38,210 nucleotides of DNA from a virus: the IMG/VR virus record IMGVR_UViG_3300030101_001759, positions 899-39,108 of that record; one strand, 5' to 3'. The notes below the pieces were generated by a model, which saw nothing but the letters and a program-made list of their open reading frames with translations, was not told where the DNA came from and did not search any database. A program made the position numbers and the translations under genes. Below, one piece after another: positions 32,644-38,210 of the stretch. Position 1 is the stretch's first letter; the number at the start of each line of letters is the position of its first letter.

Positions 32644-33615
32644 TTATCTCCCTAATCCTAAAAAGCTACCAGCTAAATTAAATAAATTATTAGATTGACT
32701 ATTTCGATATGCAGCTTGTGCATTTTGATTTTGCACAGCTTGATTATATTCAGCCATTACTCTTTGCTGATTATAAGTATTCATATTTTGAGTATTAAAT
32801 TGTTCATTTTGCAATGCTCTTGCATCAACACCAGCTCCAAGTTGTCCAGCTTGACCATAAGCTCCCATAGCTAAATTACCCATTGCACTAGCAAGTTGAG
32901 TACCTTGATTAATAATACCTTGTTGCCCTTGTGCAAATTGGTCACCAGCTTGTCTATTAGCTATAGCATCATATGCTCCACCTATACCCATCATTCCTCT
33001 AGAAGCCATAGCAGCATTCATTGCATTTATACTCTGTGCTGACTGGTCACCTATATTTCTTCTTAATATATCAAATTGTCTTTGATTATATGTTGAATTA
33101 GGATTAAGCATTGCTTGAGATTGTCGAGCAAACTGCCCACCTAATCCAGATAAATCATTCATACTACTTTGTAAATTTTGATTAACATTATAATCAGATT
33201 CTGTTAATCCAAAATCAAAATCTACATTTATATCTTTTGGTCTATTTCTTCTGCTTGCTCCTAAACCCATTAAACCAAACAAACCTGCAGCTACAGGTGC
33301 TACTCCTCCAAGCATTCCTATACCTTTACCAAGAACACCACCTAATTTACCTAATGTACCCATTATATTTGATGTAGAAGGACTTCCCATATTAGGCATA
33401 GGTACATTTTGCATAGCACCTGATAACACACTATTAGCTAATGCACCTGCTTGTGGATTTAAAAAATTAACTCCTCTATTATATTGACCTAAAACACCTC
33501 CTTGGTAACCTATAGGTAAACCTGTATTAGGTGTTAAAGTTCCTATTTCTTGTGGTGGGAGATTGTTTTCATCATATCCCATTAATATTTGTCCACTAGT
33601 TAATCTTGGTGGCAT
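32644..33615 (-). CDS. Q/N/G-rich internal virion or ejection protein
   Basis: 323 residues. Residues about 80-120 are Gly-rich and hydrophobic (LGGVLGKGIGMLGGVAPVAA), a membrane-active look; 150-300 is helical and very rich in N, Q, A and M (SQAMLNPNSTYNQRQFDILR, AMNAAMASRGMMGIGGAY). The final LFNLAGSFLGLGR is again hydrophobic. It follows the 83-residue gene by 3 bases. Composition matches ejection proteins such as T7 gp14-type or P22 gp7/gp16-type more than tail fibres. Confidence 0.6.
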   Translation of the reverse strand: MPPRLTSGQILMGYDENNLPPQEIGTLTPNTGLPIGYQGGVLGQYNRGVNFLNPQAGALANSVLSGAMQNVPMPNMGSPSTSNIMGTLGKLGGVLGKGIGMLGGVAPVAAGLFGLMGLGASRRNRPKDINVDFDFGLTESDYNVNQNLQSSMNDLSGLGGQFARQSQAMLNPNSTYNQRQFDILRRNIGDQSAQSINAMNAAMASRGMMGIGGAYDAIANRQAGDQFAQGQQGIINQGTQLASAMGNLAMGAYGQAGQLGAGVDARALQNEQFNTQNMNTYNQQRVMAEYNQAVQNQNAQAAYRNSQSNNLFNLAGSFLGLGR

Positions 33616-33618
33616 AAT

Positions 33619-33870
33619 TTACTCCTCATTTAAATTTAAAGATGCACTAGCCCAGCCTTCACTAGTACGTCCTTGTATTTTATATGTTGTTCCATCTCCT
33701 GACCTAACAACTCTAATGTCACCTTCTTTACCCAGTGACTCACTTGCTGGTGATGTAGTGTCTCTACTATTAACAGCATCTATTAATTCATTTAAATCAT
33801 CATAGATTTTATCTATAACTCTTTGCATATTATTATTGTTAATTCTTTGTGGTCTTTTTTTACTTATCAT
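33619..33870 (-). CDS. Small structural protein, coiled-coil plus beta tip
   Basis: 83 residues. NMQRVIDKIYDDLNELIDAV is a coiled-coil helix, and GDIRVVRSGDGTTYKIQGRT then EGWASA is a beta tip; such short helix-beta proteins are found at tail or fibre bases of marine podoviruses. It overlaps the nozzle gene end by 4 bases (stop/start coupling), and the ribosome site is inside the nozzle gene. Role inferred from neighbours. Confidence 0.55.
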   Translation of the reverse strand: MISKKRPQRINNNNMQRVIDKIYDDLNELIDAVNSRDTTSPASESLGKEGDIRVVRSGDGTTYKIQGRTSEGWASASLNLNEE

Positions 33871-36800
33871 GTCATTGATTTTGTTGTACGTAGTCTTCTA
33901 AATACAATACGAAATGCATCTGTTATAGCTGTAGAATCACTAGCTACTAATAATTTTATTTGAAAATGTCTAGCTTTTCTTTGAACAGTATGCGAACTAT
34001 AAGAAGTACTATTTTCTGCTGTATTTACACTTATTGTAGGAGTACTATTTTCAGATAATACTTCACTTTTATAAAATATTTTATCTGCAGTAGAATTTCC
34101 CATTGTAAATTTTTTACTATACCATACCCAATTATTTCTTCTTGTTGTATTGTGAGGGTCAAATGTTTGAATTAATCCTTGTTGTGTATCAGACATTAAT
34201 ATTTCATTATTTTTTCCAATTACAGCTCCTAATATTCCATGATTTGTTAATCCATATGCTGAAGGATTACTTCTTTTCCAAAAATCCCACCTTCGTTTAG
34301 GAACTGTATATACCCAAAAATATTGTCTATATTCTGTACCACCACCATATCCAGTATTTATAACTGTAAAACAATAATAAAAAGATTTTCTATAACCATC
34401 ATATGTAACTACTATATCATTAGCATAATTTGAATTGCTAAATTTTAATAAATTTTTTAATGCACTTCTGTTATTAATATCAAAACTAACTACATCTGGT
34501 TGCTCAACATCTTTTATTGCTACACCAATATCTTGATATTGTTGACCATTATGATAATAAATAGAATTTTTATCTAGCCAAGTCATACCTATATCAGAAA
34601 CTACAACAGTATTTTGATTTTTGCATCCAATGCCAGTTAAAGTATCTTCTATATACATACCATCTGGATTAACAATATAACTTTCATTTTCAGAAAATAC
34701 ATATAAACGACCATTAAACCCTGCAATAGCAGTAGGTTTATTAGGTAATTTTAAACTATCTCTTATCCAATTAAATTGGTCAAAATTAAATGGTCTAGAT
34801 TTAAATAAATAATTAGTTGCATCATTTATATCTGGATGAGAACAATTAGTAATATATAAAAAATTATTTATTTTTGCACTTAATCCATATTTAGGTATGG
34901 TAGTAAGTAAAGCTTCAGATATACCTGTACGAGATTCATAAGATGCTCCAGAAATACCAGAGTCTATTATAGTTTTAGAATAATATTTACCATAGTCAGG
35001 ATTAGATGTATTAGAATCAGTTTCAAGCCAACCTGATTTTAATGATATAGATTTAACTAATCTAAAAAATGATGTAGGTTGTGTAGAACTAGAATCATTA
35101 GCACTAGAACGATAAACATTTATATGAGTTATTCTTTTACTTAAATTTTTAGGAAATATATCTATTTTAACATTTAATGAATCTTGTGAAATACTACTAT
35201 TATCTATATGTTGCCAAGAAGATAAAGGTGATTCTTGATAACCGTCATAAAGAAAAGAAGTACAATAAAATTGATCATGATTAGAATTAATACTTCCAGT
35301 TGTATTAGCATTATTTGATATAGTTAATTCAACTTCACTTTCAGCTTTTGCAGTTAAAGAACCAGATAAACCTGCTGCCCACCTTTGTGAACCTGTTCCA
35401 GAAAAAACATTATAAGTTGCACTAGTTTCATCTAATATAGCATCATTTAAATCTAAATTAGTTGATATACTATTTCTTACTCCTCCTATTATAGAAGTTT
35501 GAGTATGATTGTAAGCAACTTTAGTAAGTCTATATAAATTAGAATTTAATACTGTACTACCTTTTTCTACCCAATTTAAATAACTAGTATTAGTATCTTG
35601 TTTTGTTAAATAAACATTATCATAAGTTTGATTAAAATCAGAACTATATGCATACACTAATCCTTTAGTACTTATATTATCTAATTTATCATTAGCTGTT
35701 ATATTATCTTTAACAACTTGTAAAAAATATCTTATTTGTCCTTTTACATTTGCATTGTTATCTATTGAACCATTATAACCTATAAAATTTGTTAAACTAC
35801 CATAATGCCACCTAACAAATCCACCATCAGGTATTGGTCTTACTGTTATACCAACATAACTATTACTTCCTGTAACTCTTATTAAAGGTAATTTAGGTAT
35901 GCTAAAGTCAGGAGCTATTGTAGTATTGTCATTAGTACTTACACCCCAATCTCCTATATTAGGACTAACACTTGTAGCATCTGCTCCTTTATATGGAGTT
36001 CTATCATCAACTGTTATTCCAGTAGAGCCTGTTGATAAATTAGAAACAGAAACATTAAATAAATAACTTGATGTTGTAAGAATATTTCCTGCTGCTAACC
36101 ATAATGTATTTCCACATTGCATTATATCTGTTATATTAGTATCATTAGTAAAATTATTTAAAGGTCTGCTAGTTACTACATCCATATTATCAGTATCAAT
36201 TTTTAACACAAAAAGATTGCTACTTACTTCATCTATTACCCAAAGATTGCCATCACTAGCTAAACACATAGCTTTTGTTTTAGTAAAATAATAATCTGAA
36301 CGTTTTATTAATTTTCCTAATTCAACATCAAATTTATATACATAATTACCATTTTGTTTTATTCCATATACATTTGTATTTGTACTATTATTTACTATAG
36401 TATGCATTGCAGAAAATGGACTAGGAGAAGATAATTCTGCATTTTCTATTTGTGAACCACTAGGAGCATTAGCTCCAAACTGTCCATGTGATATTATACC
36501 TACCCATTTTGCATTTTGTGATTTACCTAAACCTATATGAACTTCTTTATTATTATTTTGCATTGCTGGTATATCACCAGAACTAACAAAACTTCCTGTT
36601 TCTAATGTACTTATACTTGGACTACCAGCATATAAATCTTCAATAGATTTTATATCTCCATCAGAATCATCAACATAAATTAATCTATGTGTGTCATTGT
36701 CATTTATTATTGCCATTCTTCTAGCATCTACTCCTGCAAGTATAGGACTAGCATCTTCGTGTATTGCCATTAATGAACCAGACTGTCCATATGGGTCTAT

Positions 36801-36902
36801 GTTTTCACTATAAACTGCTGCGTCATCTGGTATATCTCTATCATCTGCATTATAAATAACTCCAGACTCAAATTGATTTATTTCAAATAATTCTTTAGGC
36901 AC
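33867..36902 (-). CDS. Tail nozzle / tubular protein (beta-propeller type)
   Basis: 1011 residues, MPKELFEINQFESGVIYNAD start. Strand-rich repeats with the look of a beta-propeller, especially RLYVFSENESYIVNPDGMYI, GIGCKNQNTVVVSDIGMTWL and SIYYHNGQQYQDIG (about 740-800) and a W-rich end (QYFWVYTVPKRRWDFWKR). This is the pattern of P22 gp10 / T7 gp12-type nozzle proteins of short-tailed phages; it is longer than either, so extra domains are likely. It overlaps the phosphoesterase stop by 8 bases. Confidence 0.7.
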   Translation of the reverse strand: MPKELFEINQFESGVIYNADDRDIPDDAAVYSENIDPYGQSGSLMAIHEDASPILAGVDARRMAIINDNDTHRLIYVDDSDGDIKSIEDLYAGSPSISTLETGSFVSSGDIPAMQNNNKEVHIGLGKSQNAKWVGIISHGQFGANAPSGSQIENAELSSPSPFSAMHTIVNNSTNTNVYGIKQNGNYVYKFDVELGKLIKRSDYYFTKTKAMCLASDGNLWVIDEVSSNLFVLKIDTDNMDVVTSRPLNNFTNDTNITDIMQCGNTLWLAAGNILTTSSYLFNVSVSNLSTGSTGITVDDRTPYKGADATSVSPNIGDWGVSTNDNTTIAPDFSIPKLPLIRVTGSNSYVGITVRPIPDGGFVRWHYGSLTNFIGYNGSIDNNANVKGQIRYFLQVVKDNITANDKLDNISTKGLVYAYSSDFNQTYDNVYLTKQDTNTSYLNWVEKGSTVLNSNLYRLTKVAYNHTQTSIIGGVRNSISTNLDLNDAILDETSATYNVFSGTGSQRWAAGLSGSLTAKAESEVELTISNNANTTGSINSNHDQFYCTSFLYDGYQESPLSSWQHIDNSSISQDSLNVKIDIFPKNLSKRITHINVYRSSANDSSSTQPTSFFRLVKSISLKSGWLETDSNTSNPDYGKYYSKTIIDSGISGASYESRTGISEALLTTIPKYGLSAKINNFLYITNCSHPDINDATNYLFKSRPFNFDQFNWIRDSLKLPNKPTAIAGFNGRLYVFSENESYIVNPDGMYIEDTLTGIGCKNQNTVVVSDIGMTWLDKNSIYYHNGQQYQDIGVAIKDVEQPDVVSFDINNRSALKNLLKFSNSNYANDIVVTYDGYRKSFYYCFTVINTGYGGGTEYRQYFWVYTVPKRRWDFWKRSNPSAYGLTNHGILGAVIGKNNEILMSDTQQGLIQTFDPHNTTRRNNWVWYSKKFTMGNSTADKIFYKSEVLSENSTPTISVNTAENSTSYSSHTVQRKARHFQIKLLVASDSTAITDAFRIVFRRLRTTKSMT

Positions 36903-37656
36903 TTATTATTTTTCCATTATATGTTGTGTAGCCATTACTTATTGTTAAGACTACTAAATTAAAATTTCCATTAGATAATATATCACAAACACCTACGTTA
37001 TGACTCCAATTAGTTGGTCTACCTTTTAAATAACTTTTAGTCATATCAGTTAAGCATCCCATTGAATGAGCCATGTGGCTTCCGCTAATGTGTTGGATTG
37101 TGGCTTTTTGACAATCATGGGTATGTCCATAGATGACGTTGCATCCCAATTGCAGGGCGTGAGTCCTTGCGTGTGACACTCCCATATAATGCCCCCCATG
37201 ATAAGCGTACAACTTGCTACCAAGTACTTTGAAGACTTCTCCATATTTATGCCATTCATATCCACGCTCATCAAACTTAAATGCTTTTCTACTTTCGTAT
37301 TTATCTAGGTATGGGTTTTCTTCAACGAAGTTGTCAAACCAGATTTCGTGGTTACCTTGTGCAAAGATCTTCTTCTTGCATTGTACCAATTGTAAAACTT
37401 CATCAATTTCATCAAGTCCTTTGTTTCCATATTCTATTTCCTTATCTATTGCAGGTAATTGATACTCGACAGGTGGTCTTTTCTTTTTAGACCATTGCCA
37501 ATGACTTACTGACTCACCATCAATTGCATCTCCTAATAGCAAAAATGCTGTAGGTTTTACTTCCTTTATAACATTTAATGCACATGCATATGCTTTCTTA
37601 TCGTGGTTTGGAAAGTGTATATCTGGAAAGATAACCACTCTGTTTTTTATTTTCAC
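36895..37656 (-). CDS. Calcineurin-like metallophosphoesterase
   Basis: 253 residues with the complete metal-site pattern: D12-x-H14, G42-D43, G101-N-H-E104, H153 in AYHGGH, and G177-H-T-H180. It would hydrolyse phosphoesters or nucleic acid ends; the exact substrate is not readable. Such genes accompany virion genes of several marine phages. The DNA around 37060-37200 is far richer in GC (55% in one line counted) and uses codons seldom used by its neighbours, which hints at separate origin or recombination. It lies 14 bases after the M15 peptidase gene. Confidence 0.85.
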   Translation of the reverse strand: MKIKNRVVIFPDIHFPNHDKKAYACALNVIKEVKPTAFLLLGDAIDGESVSHWQWSKKKRPPVEYQLPAIDKEIEYGNKGLDEIDEVLQLVQCKKKIFAQGNHEIWFDNFVEENPYLDKYESRKAFKFDERGYEWHKYGEVFKVLGSKLYAYHGGHYMGVSHARTHALQLGCNVIYGHTHDCQKATIQHISGSHMAHSMGCLTDMTKSYLKGRPTNWSHNVGVCDILSNGNFNLVVLTISNGYTTYNGKIISA

Positions 37657-37670
37657 AGTAAACTCCCATG

Positions 37671-38069
37671 TTACTTTTTTAACTCGAAGTGAACTAAATC
37701 ATCAAAGTTATTGTCTTTAGTAGTTCTTCTACCCTGACTTAAACTTGAGTCACTCCAATCGCCTCCCCAACGAATATTAATTCCCTTACTTGCTGCTATC
37801 CCCAAAACAAAACCACCAAGGTAATGAAAATCATCCCTAGCATTCCAATCAATTGGATAAGGAGCAATGTCCACAGCTTCCCCAGCGACATGCTTACCAA
37901 ATTTAGTTTTGCTTTTACCTTGTGCAACCAATTCATTTTGTCTTTCCTGACTTCTTAAACCTTCTATTACAGTTATATCAAAGTATTTACAAACTTCTTC
38001 TAATACTTCTACTAACTTAGGGTCTACCCCTTTTAGTCTTCTTCGTGACCTGCTACCAAATTTTGGCAT
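37671..38069 (-). CDS. M15-family D-Ala-D-Ala-type peptidase (endolysin)
   Basis: 132 residues. EGLRSQERQ (R39), KFGKHVAGEAVDIAP (H60, D67), W-G-G-D-W and DLVHFEL (D124, H127) give the zinc site and catalytic pattern of peptidase M15, as in T5-type endolysins. It would cut peptidoglycan cross-links during lysis, or during DNA entry if virion-bound. No signal peptide, so a holin is needed. The start overlaps the previous stop by one base (TAATG). Confidence 0.8.
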   Translation of the reverse strand: MPKFGSRSRRRLKGVDPKLVEVLEEVCKYFDITVIEGLRSQERQNELVAQGKSKTKFGKHVAGEAVDIAPYPIDWNARDDFHYLGGFVLGIAASKGINIRWGGDWSDSSLSQGRRTTKDNNFDDLVHFELKK

Positions 38070-38210
38070 TATCTTTTTACAATTCCTTCAATTACATCTG
38101 TAACTAAATCAACACACTTTTCAAAAAAGATTTGTTCTTTTTCTTCTGATACAAAAGGTATGTCTATTTTTTTATTAATTTTAGATGCTAACATTTCTTT
38201 AAAACCATCA
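38069..38210 (-). CDS. Small hypothetical protein, 5' end at window edge
   Basis: Open to the right edge, stop TAA at 38071-38069. An ATG at 38194 gives 41 residues (MLASKINKKIDIPFVSEEKE then EKCVDLVTDVIEGIVKR), helical and charged. If 38210 is joined to 1, a GTG eight codons upstream in the same frame overlaps the end of the tail fibre. No motif recognised; by position just before the endolysin it could be a lysis accessory. No transmembrane helix. Confidence 0.5.
   Translation of the reverse strand, partial: DGFKEMLASKINKKIDIPFVSEEKEQIFFEKCVDLVTDVIEGIVKR

Overview
The window reads as an almost complete, AT-rich tailed phage with podovirus (short-tailed) architecture and no host genes. It has P22-like portal, scaffold and HK97-type capsid genes, a tail nozzle and several ejection-type proteins. 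Replication genes are ERF annealase, an SSB-like protein, an AEP primase-helicase and an Hjc-like nuclease. Very low GC, tiny overlapping genes and this gene set suggest an uncultured marine phage of the pelagiphage type. That host assignment is inference. I see no integrase, DNA polymerase, T7-type RNA polymerase, tRNA or CRISPR.

Layout. All genes from 10971 down to 1 are on the minus strand: a small gene, terminase small subunit, two small genes, terminase large subunit, portal, scaffold, capsid, a putative decoration protein, small structural genes and a LamG-containing tail fibre cut by the left edge. From 11418 to 22553 everything is on the plus strand: an early block of about 35 mostly tiny genes with the replication module at 15311-20549. 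From 38210 down to 22654 the genes are again minus: a cut small gene, M15 peptidase, metallophosphoesterase, tail nozzle, a small structural protein, three internal or ejection proteins and a giant 2881-residue protein. If the two ends are joined (38210 to 1), the tail fibre meets an in-frame TGA at once and the minus genes form one continuous late unit of about 26 kb. The window may therefore be a whole circularly permuted genome. Early and late transcripts diverge at about 10.7-11.4 kb and converge on a hairpin terminator at 22560-22624.

Most interesting content. (1) 12570-13501 has no convincing gene but folds on paper into a nested set of long-range helices, with G-U pairs pointing to the plus strand. 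It looks like a giant ornate noncoding RNA of about 930 nt, GOLLD/ROOL-like or new. (2) The 2881-residue protein carries an R-x-P ... D-x-D-x-D arrangement in mid-protein, preceded by a second barrel-like segment. It may be a virion-packaged single-chain two-barrel RNA polymerase, as known from crAss-like phages. (3) The giant protein and the adjacent 224-residue protein share an N-terminal module, possibly a packaging or ejection tag. (4) A 64-residue early protein resembles a histone fold. (5) The divergent region holds a GC-rich structured segment and tandem operator-like dyads placed directly against the first late start codon.

How it may work: host polymerase and/or the injected putative polymerase would start the early plus block. 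The early block makes recombination and replication proteins, many small probable host-takeover proteins and the large RNA. The late unit, perhaps gated by the dyads at 10698-10747, makes terminase, capsid, tail, lysis and ejection proteins.
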